DNA of 64,000 nt, from positions 2,418,001 through 2,482,000 of the forward strand of contig CM059622.1 of assembly GCA_030435675.1 (NCBI GenBank). Direction: 5' to 3'. The position numbers and the translations under genes were made by a program. The stretch comes from Steinernema hermaphroditum (taxonomy: Eukaryota > Nematoda > Chromadorea > Rhabditida > Steinernematidae). The notes under the pieces were generated by a model. That model saw only the letters and a list, made by a program, of their open reading frames with translations, was not told where the DNA came from and did not search any database. Below are positions 32,245-42,649 of this stretch, piece by piece. Within the stretch, counting starts at the first letter, position 1. Every line of letters starts with the position of its first letter.

Positions 32245-33715
32245 AGAATTTTTTGTTCATTTATCTGGGTCCAAAAACAGTTTTGAATATGCTTAGAAAT
32301 ATTTCCTCGCATAAAAATGTTTTTTTAAAAGGCAATGGCGCCTTTGTGATATTGATTGTGCCATTGGGGAACGTCACATCATCTCCAAAAAAGTTAAAGC
32401 CGGCAAACTTTAAAGGCGCTCGTAAAAACTTTTATTCATCCATTAGCCTGCTCGTTAATGGATTCAAGTGGGTAGGCGACCTAATAGATAGAGGATGCTG
32501 TCCTGTGGGGGTTCCCCCTTATCACAACCAAAAAACGCTTCTTTTCCACTTTAAAGACCTTTGTTTGTCGAAAGTTATTGCTTATGAGCCATCTGACTCT
32601 GCGGTGTCCGTGAAAGGAACGGCAACGTCATGGAGAACAGAGACGAAAATCATTATTCGCCTGCTGAGTACGGTTCAAGCCACCGGTTAGTTACAGGTTA
32701 GTGACCTTCCAGGCGTCGTATTTGCTATCGCAATCGCAAGCTCTATTAGTCACCTGTGCATCCTTTGTGCCCAACGGGAGACCTTCCGACCTTCGAGAGA
32801 AACAGAAAGTTTGCACTTTGATAAGCGATAGAACAAGAAGCAGTGACGTCAGGGTCAGGTGATCTTAGAGAGAATACCGGTCAGGAATATTTGAACCATG
32901 AACTTAAAAAAAAGTAAATATAACAATACCCAGTTCGTTGAAATCAATTTTGGTAGCCGTAAACAATATTTGCCGCTGTACCACAAGAAAACCGGCCAAA
33001 AGGGATCTCGACTTGAACCTCATATTTGAACACTCATAAGTTCATAAAGCTGAAAGTAATAACTAATTTTGTTTTATAAAAAATTTCTGAATCTTGCCAA
33101 AAGGCGTTCAAAACCCACTGCGCCAGCAGTAGCGGAGTCATTCACTGATCATCAACATCAAAATTCTGCACTTTCCCACAGCACATGAACTTCAAATTAC
33201 CCATCAAAGCTAATGAACCCTTCCAGTCCGATTTGCCTGGATTTAGGATTTATTTTGTCTGGATGAATTGGACAGTAGTCTTCTTTTTCATATCCACAGT
33301 ACGGCAGTGTTTGCACCAGCGAAATCATCACTTTCTCGCAACATCCTTCACAGTTCCTTGTGAGTCTTATCTTCAATGGTCACACGGCGTTTTGAGATTT
33401 TTTTGAAGCCGCCATCTGAAAAGAAGCTACATGGTCATCGAAAACTTGTATAGTAGCTTATGCCTGTCTCCCATAGTGACAAGCGCCTTTTGAAATTGCC
33501 GCCCAAGCCCGCTGCTACCATTATTCGCCGAATATTCCATTCAATCGATATGATGTGAGTCACATTCTGTGCCTGCTCCTTATCACTTCCTTCTTCCGAC
33601 AGCCGTACTACAACGTCCGCATGATTGTCGTTGTCGATTTCTTCCGGGAACCACCGGTGCACAGTGTAATGTTTCTTGTATTTTTCTTTGATGTGCATGT
33701 GGTCCCTGATTTCAG
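32245..33715. other. Intergenic region between tRNA-Leu and membrane protein B
   Basis: The first ~110 bp after the tRNA match the 3' flank of the copy at 34774. No gene is supported; the first exon of membrane protein B must lie here but could not be placed. Confidence 0.35.
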
Positions 33716-34565
33716 AAAGTAGCACAGTGGACCCTGACCTTTCTGAGCTTTCTTCTCTATGCCACCATATTGGTCTTATTTTTGTTACCCTATCATGTCC
33801 TCTGGCCAGTAGCCGTCATCGGAGTCGTCGGAGGAGCGAGCCATGTTTTTCTCGCCATCACCCTTCGCAAGCAGTTTAGACATGACTACCGTCTGATGGC
33901 TGTCTACTTGATTTATGAGGTAGGTACATATCGATATGGTGATCGCGACGCTAACGTCATTCATAAGTAGAAGAAATCCAAAAATTCCTCTTTTCCCTTT
34001 TTCCAACTGCACTGAACTCGGATTCGCCAGATCGAACCAAGAGTCCTTGAGGACCCGCTTGACTCGAGGGCGCACATTGCAGTCGCACTTGGTGAATCTG
34101 ATTGGGTTTCAGTGGATTCAGATTTGACTCGGATTTGAGGTCTCGCCACGATTTGCATATGGGGCATCAACTCTTTCAAAAACGTAGCATGAAACATTTT
34201 ATGGTTTCATTCAGGTTAAGTTCATTGGGAAACAGAACATATGTAGTTGGTTAATAAAGATCTATGCAGATGAAACGCTAAACCTCAAACATTCAGGTGG
34301 CCATGTTGCTATGCACCTTTGGAGCGATCATCCACGGAATAGTGCAACTTGACTATCGTATGTAAATCTCTCTTATTTAGAGATCCATGAACCTTTTTTA
34401 GTTCTACTTTCACTGGCCCTCGTCTTTCTAATCTACCGACTCATCATTATCCGCTTTTTCAAAGCCTACTACCACTTTGTTCGAATGAGGGCTCCAGACG
34501 TGGCGAGGACCGTCCACTTGAGTGCAGATTCCAGAACAGAAGAAGAGGAACTACAGATCTGTTGA
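33716..34565 (+). CDS. Four-TM membrane protein, cluster member B (5' exon not placed)
   Basis: Exons 33716-33919, 34297-34357 and 34402-34565 give 143 residues without a start Met; by comparison with A, C and D a 7-8-codon first exon is missing upstream. Hydrophobic segments: FLSFLLYATILVLFLL, VAVIGVVGGASHVFLAI, VAMLLCTFGAIIHGIV and LLLSLALVFLIYRLIII. Exon 2 ends in YLIYE like member D, and the TM3/TM4 intron is phase 1. The tail is charged (DSRTEEEELQIC). Confidence 0.65.
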
Positions 34566-34773
34566 TTTTTATGAGTACACGTAGACAGGAAACAGTAAAT
34601 TTACATGTATGTACATGGAAATATATATAAACGTTAGGGGACGTGTTCGTAGCGCATGCGGTAGGTGGCCAAGGACATGATATCGAACTGAAAAATGCCG
34701 ATGTAAACATCAAACAACGAATAACTTCAAATAGTAATACAGTATAACGGTTTTCAGCGAGATCAGTATATGT

Positions 34774-34880
34774 GCACGGATGGCCGAGTGGTCTAAGGCG
34801 CCAGACTCAAGCGATAGCTTAACGCGACGGAGCGTTCTGGTATCGGTATCGATGCGTGGGTTCGAATCCCACTCCGTGCA
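34774..34880 (+). tRNA. tRNA-Leu(CAA) with intron, copy 2
   Basis: Sequence identical to 32138-32244 through tRNA and intron. The 3' flank is also alike (AAGAATTTTTTGTT, later CAAAAACAGTTTTGAATATG), as is the 5' flank (GTTTTCAGCGA), so the duplicated unit is larger than the tRNA. Confidence 0.93.
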
Positions 34881-35204
34881 AGAATTTTTTGTTGACTTCT
34901 CTGGATTCAAAAACAGTTTTGAATATGCTTAGAAATATTTTCTCGCATAAAAATGTTTTTTAAAGGCATTGATAATGGCTTCTTGTAACACATTATTCAC
35001 TTTATTTACACCTACTGACTGTGCAGATATGATTTCTTAGGTTAAAGGACCGATAATCGGTGTGATGAAGAAGAGACAACTACGAATTCAAGTAATTTTG
35101 AGTCAAAAGAACATCTCCACCTTAACATAAACTACGTTTTCGAGTCTGGCTTCCATGAGAGTCTCACCGTCTATCATCAATGGCTAGTAGTATGAGAGTT
35201 TGTG

Positions 35205-35949
35205 TTATAAAAGTTGATATGACGCTCGATAATCCATAACGTCATAATCGGATTGCACGCAAGAATTTGAGTGCAAAAATGCGCTCTGCACCAAGGTATA
35301 AACTACTGTGACATCTGAGTTTACCTTCCGGTAGGCCAACTTGTTCAGGTCCCTTCGATACCGGTAGTAACCCGTCATGTAGACAAGAAAGCAGAGTTGA
35401 CCGCTGACGGCCAAAGTTCCGAGAACCACTTTCTCGGGCACTAGAAAGAAGTATGAGCCAGGCTGATGCGTTGTTGTGAAGCGCTTACATTGCATTTTTG
35501 GGTAATTTGACCATATTACGTAAACGCCCAAAGCTGTAGTGCAGTGGAGGAACATGACCTGAAAATTTTCTATTTAAGAAGACGGCTAAAGCGCAGAGAT
35601 CAACTTTCGAGCTTGGGACCTTCAAGAGGATCGATCTCAAAATACGGCCACACATAACTCACCTGAAAGATAAAGTAGCACAAGAAGCACTCCGAAAGGA
35701 ACTCGTCCTCGTTGACGGCATAGTTGAGGGCACAGTGGGCGGCGATGCTGGCGACGATGGCAACGGCGAGGCAGATCCTGTACCACTGACCGAACTGGTC
35801 GGCGAGCGCGACTCCCGCGAGCACGCACGTCAGGAAGTTGAAGTAGAAGGCGACGGAGGAGACGACTTTCGCGAAGCTCTGCAAATCGGCTAGGCGGTGA
35901 CGCCAAAAACGGAGCGATCGTTTACCCTAAGACAACACCAGTCGAGCAT
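35205..35949 (-). CDS. Four-TM membrane protein, cluster member C
   Basis: Exons 35926-35949, 35663-35878, 35489-35558 and 35205-35440 join to 181 residues. The first exon is MLDWCCLR; exon 2 holds two hydrophobic segments (SSVAFYFNFLTCVLAGVAL, AVAIVASIAAHCAL) and ends YFIFQ. TM3 is FLHCTTALGVYVIW and TM4 LGTLAVSGQLCFLVYMTGYY, followed by a basic YRYRRDLNKLAYRK. A further 39-bp in-frame segment (GTAAAC...TGCAG) near the end may be spliced or retained. Intron phases match those of A, B and D. Confidence 0.72.
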
Positions 35950-36434
35950 ATCGATCGATTGGCATCGCCGTCGGCAGCGAATTCGCCTTCGTTTGTGCAA
36001 ACAGAATGCGGGCGCTCGCGGCGAAAACAAGCATGTGAGGTGACTAAGGGTCGCAGAGTGCGTGACAATCGGTGATTGGCGTCCGGACAACGTGTGGATG
36101 CGCAATCATGTGACTGGAGGTTGAGTGTTTATGGTTTAAAAGAGTGAATTTTGGGGAAAGTGCGGATTTGGGTAAACAGTCGTGATGTGATGTGCTCTTT
36201 TGCCACAAAGTGCATAGCAATAAGATGGAAATGGAGACGGTGAGAGAGTGAAACGGGCCAGAAATACATGTGATTAGATATCATACCGGAAAAGGCCACT
36301 ACATTTTATACGGTACCTGTTTCTGCAATTTGATTTATTCATAAATACGATTTTTATAGAAGAACAAGCAGACCAATACAAACTGTTTTTGGATCCAGAT
36401 AAAAAATACAAAAAATTCTTATACAAAAAATTCT
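35950..36434. other. Intergenic between membrane protein C and tRNA-Leu copy 3
   Basis: Upstream region of member C; nothing else seen. Confidence 0.3.
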
Positions 36435-36541
36435 TGCACGGAGTGGGATTCGAACCCACGCATCGATACCGATACCAGAACGCTCCGTCGCGTTAAGCTA
36501 TCGCTTGAGTCTGGCGCCTTAGACCACTCGGCCATCCGTGC
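36435..36541 (-). tRNA. tRNA-Leu(CAA) with intron, copy 3
   Basis: Same tRNA and intron as copies 1 and 2 but on the minus strand. The flanking phrase AAAACTGTTTTTGG(A/T)TCCAGAT is shared in inverted orientation. Confidence 0.93.
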
Positions 36542-36675
36542 ACATTATCGCAACGTGCTGAAAATGGTTATACTTGTTGTATTTTTTATATTTTCACATA
36601 ATAATACGTAATATAGCTTCCGCTTCTTCGATCTAGTTTTTTATTTGCCGGTTTGTCCCATATTGCAATCAAACT

Positions 36676-36909
36676 TTGCCGTTTGGCGTGACCTCCTCTG
36701 CACTTTCAGATAGTTACATAGGTTCTTTTAGAACCAGACTTAGACATCACAAGACGACTGGCGGTGAGTATTCATTTTGTTTTTATAGCTTCGGTGATCG
36801 AACGGTCGGTTTTCCAGGAAGAAGATGCCAACGAGCAGGATGCAAAATGGCTTGTGCGCCAGCTTTTACGTATTGTGAACGTTGCTATTCTTCTTCAGTA
36901 AGCTTATAG
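36676..36909 (+). CDS. Small protein or gene fragment with an A20-type zinc finger
   Basis: Exons 36676-36763 and 36818-36909 join by phase to a ~59-residue product ending RRCQRAGCKMACAPAFTYC plus ERCY. The spacing C-x4-C-x10-C-x2-C fits an A20 zinc finger, which binds ubiquitin in OTU deubiquitinases and in ZFAND proteins. The upstream part (MPFGVTSSALSDSYIGS) is unremarkable. No OTU or AN1 domain is nearby, so this may be a relic or one exon of a larger gene. Confidence 0.4.
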   Translation: MPFGVTSSALSDSYIGSFRTRLRHHKTTGGEYSFCFYSFGDRTVGFPGRRCQRAGCKMACAPAFTYCERCYSSSVSL

Positions 36910-37023
36910 AAAGCTCTTACTGAGTGTTCAAACTGTCGATGCATCTGCCGCGGAATATCTGCCAGTTCTGGTCGCTTGGGAGCTTCCCAGCCCAAAGGAT
37001 AAAATACAACGTCGACATAAAAA

Positions 37024-37096
37024 TGTCACGAGCCGGAATCGAATTGGCGACCTTTAGATCTTCAGTCTAACGCTCTCCCAACTGAGCTATCATGGC
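37024..37096 (-). tRNA. Degenerate tRNA-Phe(GAA) copy
   Basis: Anticodon loop and D arm match tRNA-Phe, but the T stem reads CGCCAATTCGATTCCGG (mispaired) and the acceptor 3' side TCGTGAC mispairs at one position. Probably a pseudogene or weakly expressed. Confidence 0.6.
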
Positions 37097-37366
37097 AGTG
37101 ATTCTCCACCTCCCTCTTGTAATCATACGGAAGCCATTACAGTAAAAGCAACTCCTAACTCAGAAGGCGACCAGAACTATGAGATAGCAGATATTCTCTA
37201 TAGCGTCACATGGAAGTCATCATCACAAATAGTTGTTGTTTGTCAGTTTACAGCGAACGGAATGGTACAAACAAACTTTTTGCTGGCGAACATGTTCTTA
37301 TCACCCATGCCTTAGCGAGTCACTCATTCAAGTAAACAGCATCTTCACTCGTCTGACGTTGGGAAG

Positions 37367-38129
37367 ATGTGCTGTAAGGATGCCTACTGCGTATGTTTAG
37401 CTCTAATCGGACTGTGTAATCTGAACTAATCTGATGCAGAGGCTATCAAAATGGATCATCCTCTCACTGAGTTGGGTTCTCTACACTTGCTTTCTGGCTG
37501 TTGACGTCCTAATTCTCACCCTACAAGATGGTGAAGACAATTTTCTGCGACAGCTGTCCCTCTTTGGGTGGATATCTGTCGGATTCGTCACTTATGGGGG
37601 TGTGGTTCACCTATGTCTGTCCGTAGGATTGGCGATTCCAAAGAGGTGGATCGCGGTAAAGAAGAGCTTGATTATGTGCTACTTGATCTACGAGGTATAT
37701 CTTATACACCTTCTAGTTATATACTCGAAAGTCCTGTTTAGCTCTGCATGTTCCTGTATACCCTTGGCATGGTGACCTATTTGCTAATGACACTTCGAGG
37801 AAGCTGTAAGTTCAGAGTTGGTAGCCAAAAATCGACTAGGATATTCAGCCTACGCCGTCATCATCACGGCCTTCTTCTCGATAACATGGAGAGTTTTTAT
37901 CTTCACTTACTTCGTGGTTTACATTCGATTCCTCAAAGCTCATACCGTATCCAGTGCGCCGACACCAGCCCCGAGGACCATGATTCAAGTGCCAGCAGCA
38001 GTGGTTCTAGAAGAGCAGCCTGCAGAGGCGCCACTGACAGCAGTGCCGTCGGCGCCTACCTTCCCCGATGAATTCGAGGATCAGTTCATGTACTCAAACA
38101 TGTACCCTAATGTGAATCAGTACATCTAA
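37367..38129 (+). CDS. Four-TM membrane protein, cluster member D
   Basis: Exons 37367-37390, 37440-37694, 37742-37805 and 37849-38129 join to 207 residues. The first exon is MCCKDAYC; exon 2 carries two hydrophobic segments (WIILSLSWVLYTCFLAVDVL, WISVGFVTYGGVVHLCLSVGL) and ends YLIYE. TM3 is LCMFLYTLGMVTYLLM and TM4 VIITAFFSITWRVFIFTYFV. The longer C-terminus is Pro/Ala-rich and then acidic and Tyr-rich (FEDQFMYSNMYPNVNQYI), suited to a cytoplasmic binding motif. Intron positions and phases match members A-C. Confidence 0.75.
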
Positions 38130-38827
38130 AAACGACCTGACTGTACTCTGTTTTTTTCTATCGCGAAAATGGTGTGGTTCATGTGGTTTCGGGACCCAGA
38201 AACCTGGAAAAATCCTTGTAAACGGCGAAGCAAACGCAGTTCCAAGTTCGACGTGGATTACACGTCCTTCCAGAAAGATAAAGGACGAATAATAAAAAAA
38301 AACTAACATAAAAAAGTGAAGAAGAGGCTCAGAAATCAACAAAGTCATAGTGAATTTTCCTCGTCTACAAGATTCTGCGCAGAAAACAGGTGATGGTCAT
38401 TACAAGGTTGCGCCAACAGGTCGTGTTTAGAACCAAGGTCTTAAAAACATAGTTTTAGGGCCCTGGGCGTGGAGTAAAGTGGGGCGGGGAGGGGGTAAAG
38501 CCATAAAGACCGACTTTACCCGCGCCAGAGAAGCCGAAGAAGCGTTGCAACTCCGAAGTCTTATAATCATTTCATGAAAATTTTTTGAAAATTTCATGAA
38601 AAAGAAAATTTTATAATCATTTCATGCACCTCTTTTTGTCGATTCCTGTGGGAGGAGTTGAGTCGTCTCCTCCAGCGGTTACTTTTACAGTGGCGGGGGA
38701 ATCATCGATCTTAGCGTACTTTCCCATCGTTTCCCAATATTTCTGACTGAAACAATGATTTGTACGGAAATGGTAGTTGTCTCCAGCATGACAATTTTTA
38801 TTGTTCATTGAAAAAAGACCATTTCAG
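38130..38827. other. Intergenic, no gene seen
   Basis: Contains a G-rich patch (GGGGCGGGGAGGGGG near 38482) and an ATTTCATGAAAATTTTTTGAAAATTTCATGAAA inverted stretch near 38570 (longest perfect arm ATTTCATGAAA). No coding signal. Confidence 0.35.
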
Positions 38828-39157
38828 AACAGCTAATGTGGCAACCTACCTTTACAACTCCTGAGCCAGACCCCCCTGATGTGCTGTTGCGCAGATGATT
38901 ACTGTAACACATGGAGTCGACGCAAGTGCTATCGGCGTGTGGAGCTGTCACCAGAGCTAAAACAGTTATTCGGCGACATTCCCGGTGTCAACGTTACCGA
39001 GACGCCTCAACGATCGGAAGAGTGCATTTCCCTAGACGACAAATGCGTCACCTTGATAGGTATTCACCAAAGCCAAACCATCATTTCACAGAGAATGTGT
39101 TCAGCCGACGACGTTCAGCCGACTTCCACGACTACCACTGGGATTGTGATCATGTGA
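38828..39157 (+). pseudogene. Broken exon copy of the Cys-rich (ET-like) gene
   Basis: Nearly identical to 46479-46760, including the intron-like GTAT...AG segment, but the third codon after the acceptor is TAA (38834-38836) where the intact copy has CAA. CCCADDYCN and the following 45 residues remain readable. The last part diverges to a short Thr-rich end, then TGA at 39155-39157. Upstream module exons are absent. Confidence 0.75.
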
Positions 39158-39849
39158 TCAAATAAACATTAATTAATTAATAAATAGGAGGCATGCAACA
39201 TTTAACTACGTTGCTTCGCAGCTCTTCCTCGGGAGAAGCCTGGCCACTCCACTGTAAAACAGGAGACGTTCGAGATCGAAAAATCCCGTTTTTGGCGTTA
39301 TTGCAAACTTTTACTGACAACGTTAACCACTACACTACACAGTCACCGCCTTTCAATGGGCTATAACAGCACTATATCACCAAATCCCTATCTTTTAACC
39401 TACTTTAGACCCTTTTCCATGAGATGCTGCCGGTGCGGCATACGTCACTGCACTTCATGGCCATAGCTCTACCAGTCTACAAAGTTTCTGCCAAATCGAG
39501 TACATCCCTTATGAGTTTTATTTATGCATCCGTTGGTCCCGTACAAATAATTGTCAGTTAGAACTGTGCCTATATGTCCAATAAGTATCTAAGACCAAGC
39601 TGAAGATCAACAGCAATTTTGAGGGCAATCTAAAGCATCAAACATTGTATGCTTACGTTGACCTAGCGAACTCCCAATCGGGTTCTTATATCCTTCTTAT
39701 TTTCAATAACAAAAGGAGACTTTTTAGCTATTAGGCGCAAGCTATAGATTAGAGCTTGCTCTATCTCAACAAAACTTTTCATCGCCGTGCTTATATAGCA
39801 CATTTCAGTATTACTTTTTTTTGGTCTAGTTGTTTGGGCTTTTTAGCTA
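39158..39849. other. Intergenic, AT-rich, no gene seen
   Basis: Nothing recognisable before the retroelement fragment. Confidence 0.3.
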
Positions 39850-40230
39850 CTAAGCCTTACCCTCTCCGACCTGGGACTTGATAGCGGTGAGTCTATTGGA
39901 AAGTTCTGAAGTGATGTTTGATCGGAAGATCTTCCAGAACAGGTTAATTCCGATCAGCACCTCCGGTCTGACCACTCGAAGCTTTCCGCCTTCAGATCGA
40001 AAAGACGGTCGGGAACTGTCACCATCGTCATTCCGTGGACACTGATGACCTTTGTTGCTAACGCGTCGAAGACTGGACCTGAGCCGTCCTTGAAACGGAT
40101 GTCCATACGAGGTCTATGTACATGTAAGGAAGCGTCCTTCGCAGTTCCGAAGCCGTTCGCTTGCAGGTTGAAGGCTCGACCGGTCGCCAACTGCAGATGT
40201 TCTGCTAAGCCGAGAGTTTGTCCCTCGAAA
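39850..40230 (-). mobile_element. Decayed BEL/Pao-type retroelement fragment (protease region)
   Basis: The minus strand encodes, in two frames offset by one base near 39967, a region like the retropepsin-linked domain (DUF1758) of BEL/Pao elements, ending in a VLIGINLFW-like 'ILIGxDYF' block. No LTRs, reverse transcriptase or integrase were seen nearby. A non-functional remnant of a few hundred bases. Confidence 0.55.
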
Positions 40231-40344
40231 AGGATGAAAACGCATAATTAAAAAAACTCACATTTTAGTGAAGAAGTGGCTCCGAAATCGATGCCGACTT
40301 CTTATCAATATCAGAATTAGAAATCCCCTATATATAAATGGAGA

Positions 40345-40495
40345 GCCGACGGGTCCATTGGTCTGTGTGTGTGTGTGTGTTTTTCCGTGCGCACGGCGGA
40401 AACACCCACACAAAATAAGGACCCCAAGGGGAACCGAACCCGACACCGCCCGCTTACAAACAGAGAACGTTCGCAATGAGCCACACAGATAGTTG
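40345..40495 (-). repeat. tRNA-like SINE-type repeat, copy 2, with (GT)n
   Basis: Pairs with 29985-30100. Minus-strand reading has box-A-like GTGTGGCTCATTGCG and box-B-like GTCGGGTTCGGTTCC. A (GT)8-9 run at ~40362-40380 interrupts the TTGGTCTGT end. Confidence 0.45.
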
Positions 40496-40652
40496 AGATG
40501 TTAGTGCTCTACTTCCACTATCTCTCTGGTGATGCTAGGCTTTGAGTTTTTTTTGCTGTTTTTGAGTGGTTTTTTGTCTATTTTGTAACCAGCAGTGTTT
40601 TCTGTTCGAGTTTCCTGAAACTTTACAATTTTTTCGCCCACTTTAGCCATTT

Positions 40653-40975
40653 ACATGAGCGCCAATCTTGCCGCCCGCAGGGCTATGGTGTCTTGCCGCC
40701 CGCAAGGCTATTGGTGTCTTGCCGCCCGCAGGGCTGCAGTTTTTGGCCCCAACTTCAGCCCTATCCATGAGCGCCAATCTTGCCGCCCGCAGGGCTACAG
40801 TTTTAGGCCCCAACTTCAGCTTTTTGCATGAGCGCCAATCTTGCCGCCTGCAGGGCTATGGTGTCTTGCCGCCCGCAGGGCTATTGGTGTCTTGCCTCCC
40901 GCAGGGCTACAGTTTTTGGCCCCAACTTCAGCCCTATCCATGAGCGCCAATCTTGCCGCCCGCAGGGCTACAGGC
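40653..40975 (+). repeat. Minisatellite of CCGCCCGCAGGGCT units
   Basis: About eight copies of CTTGCCGCCCGCAGGGCTA-like units alternate with TGGTGTCTTG or with a longer spacer GGCCCCAACTTCAGCCC...ATGAGCGCCAA. A single unit with the same downstream flank occurs at 54665-54755. Confidence 0.85.
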
Positions 40976-41178
40976 TAATTGACTTTTAGTACCTGGAGGG
41001 CGCGAATTCGCGCGCAGCCGGGTTTATTATAATTTAATCGTGCTATACCTGCTGTCTTCCTCAGTCAAATCGTTCTTGTTCTTGCTTACAAAATCTTCAA
41101 ATTGACCTTTAGGTTGAGTGAGCCATGCGCCTACGGCCCAACACCACAGAAAGATCTGTCCATCGGAACAATGGGTAT

Positions 41179-41700
41179 GACTACTTAGACAACCGGCTGC
41201 AATATGAGGTCGCGTGCGCAACAATATCAAGAGGAGATACTGCGCTTAGGCGTGCCTACGTCGTGTCTATGGTACACAGGAGGTATCGTCAGGTGCGCGC
41301 GGCTCTGGCGTGCAGGATGCATCTATCAGCGCACACGGAGCTCAATACCACGTACTTCAACGGGGGCTGTAATCGACTGAGCCGAGCTACCGTACCCTAC
41401 CGTAGCCAAGCACGCACTACACAGGCAGGCTCCCGCCGCGACTGGGATACTGTACCAAAACGCAGCAGCGCTCGGGTACGGTAGTTCGGCTCAGCCGGTG
41501 ATAGCCCCCGTTAGAGTGCATGGTATTGAGCTCCGTGTGCGCTGATAGATGCCTCCTGAATGTCAGAGCGGCGCGCACCTAATGGCATCTCCCCTGTACC
41601 GGAGACATGACGTAGCCAGGCCTAACCGCAGTATCTCCTCATGATGTAAGAGAATCGGTGCGCGCATGAGCTCACATTTAAGCGGATCGTCTAAGTAGTC
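41179..41700. mobile_element. ~520-bp foldback element with ~200-bp inverted arms
   Basis: GACTACTTAGAC (41179-41190) and its complement (41689-41700) start two arms that pair, with mismatches, over ~200 bp; the best stretch is GCATCTATCAGCGCACACGG plus AGCTCAATACCA on the left against its complement on the right. The ~80-bp centre is unpaired. No coding capacity or clear target duplication. It could be a foldback transposon or a source of long hairpin RNA. Confidence 0.75.
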
Positions 41701-41708
41701 GATTGACA

Positions 41709-41784
41709 GGGGGACGCCTCAAAGCGCAGGGACGCCTGAAATCACAAAAAGGGACGCCTGAAATCCCACGGGGGACGCCTGAAA
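41709..41784 (+). repeat. Short tandem array of GGGACGCCTGAAA
   Basis: Four imperfect copies spaced 17-25 bp apart directly after the foldback element. Confidence 0.7.
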
Positions 41785-41889
41785 CGGCTTTATGCCGAAA
41801 AAACTGCTCGAAAATGTTGCAACGCCTTCATTGCTGAAGAGCTGATCAAGAGCTGAAGAGCCGTTATGCAAGTTCAGATTGAATATTAG

Positions 41890-42060
41890 AGATTCTTGTT
41901 CACAATCAAAGGAAAATTGTCATAACGCCTTCCATTTATGGTATGTTTAGAACGCGCTGCATAGATAGAGGCTCAAAGCCGATAAACGTCAATCGATAAG
42001 ACGATTTTGTCCTGTGAGGCGCCGCGCCTTCTTCCCGCCGAAATAGAACATAAACAAATC
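41890..42060 (+). repeat. Dispersed repeat, copy 1 (TCGATAAGACGATTTTGT)
   Basis: Shares TTCACAATC, AAAATTGTCATAA, TCGATAAGACGATTTTGT and CGCCTTCT-CCCGCCGAAA in the same order and spacing with 47675-47845. Confidence 0.65.
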
Positions 42061-42201
42061 GGCGCCGCGGCGACATACAAACTACGATTTGAAGATGTTT
42101 TGGCAACAGATCGCTGCGATCGTATAAAAAGAAACTTTATTCTTTTGGCTCAGAAGTGAAGGTGGAAGAAAGATATTGGCTAAAAAGGATAAAAAGGAAT
42201 T

Positions 42202-42283
42202 CGCAGTCAGCAGGATTCGAACCTACGCGGGCAGAGCCCAATTGATTTCTAGTCAATCTCCTTAACCACTCGGACATGACTGC
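42202..42283 (-). tRNA. tRNA-Ser(AGA)
   Basis: 82 nt: acceptor GCAGTCA/TGACTGC, anticodon loop CTAGAAA, long variable arm (TTGGGCTCTGCCCGC) and T arm GTAGGTTCGAATCCTGC. Canonical class II serine tRNA. Confidence 0.93.
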
Positions 42284-42649
42284 ACACCTTTGATCGAACG
42301 TCCGAATCATTGTAAGGGGATTGTTCAAGAGCCTAAATTAGTGGACTTCGGAATTCGAACGATTCTTTGTCTTGAGTGAGCGACACGGTGAAGTCAGGCG
42401 GTAGTGAAGGTCTTCTTGGAGAGGAACTACGGTTCTCTGGTGTTCCAGGCCTTCTGGGAGTCGGGACTCCCAGATATTAACGGAGCACACTTACATGTTC
42501 AATAGGTAAGTTGGCGAGATAGTTTACGGTTCGCTGTATAGAACAATTGTGCAGTTAAACTGTCTTTTTATTCAACATTTCAGATTGAAGTTCATCAAGC
42601 ACGTCGAAGTTATGTCGTCAGATGACGTGAGCATAGAACTGCGTATTTA

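Noticed and set aside
32220..32690. 156-codon open frame starting inside tRNA-Leu copy 1
   Set aside because: Its first codons are the tRNA itself (the same MGSNPTPCKNF start appears at the other copies), and the rest has no motif or splice support.
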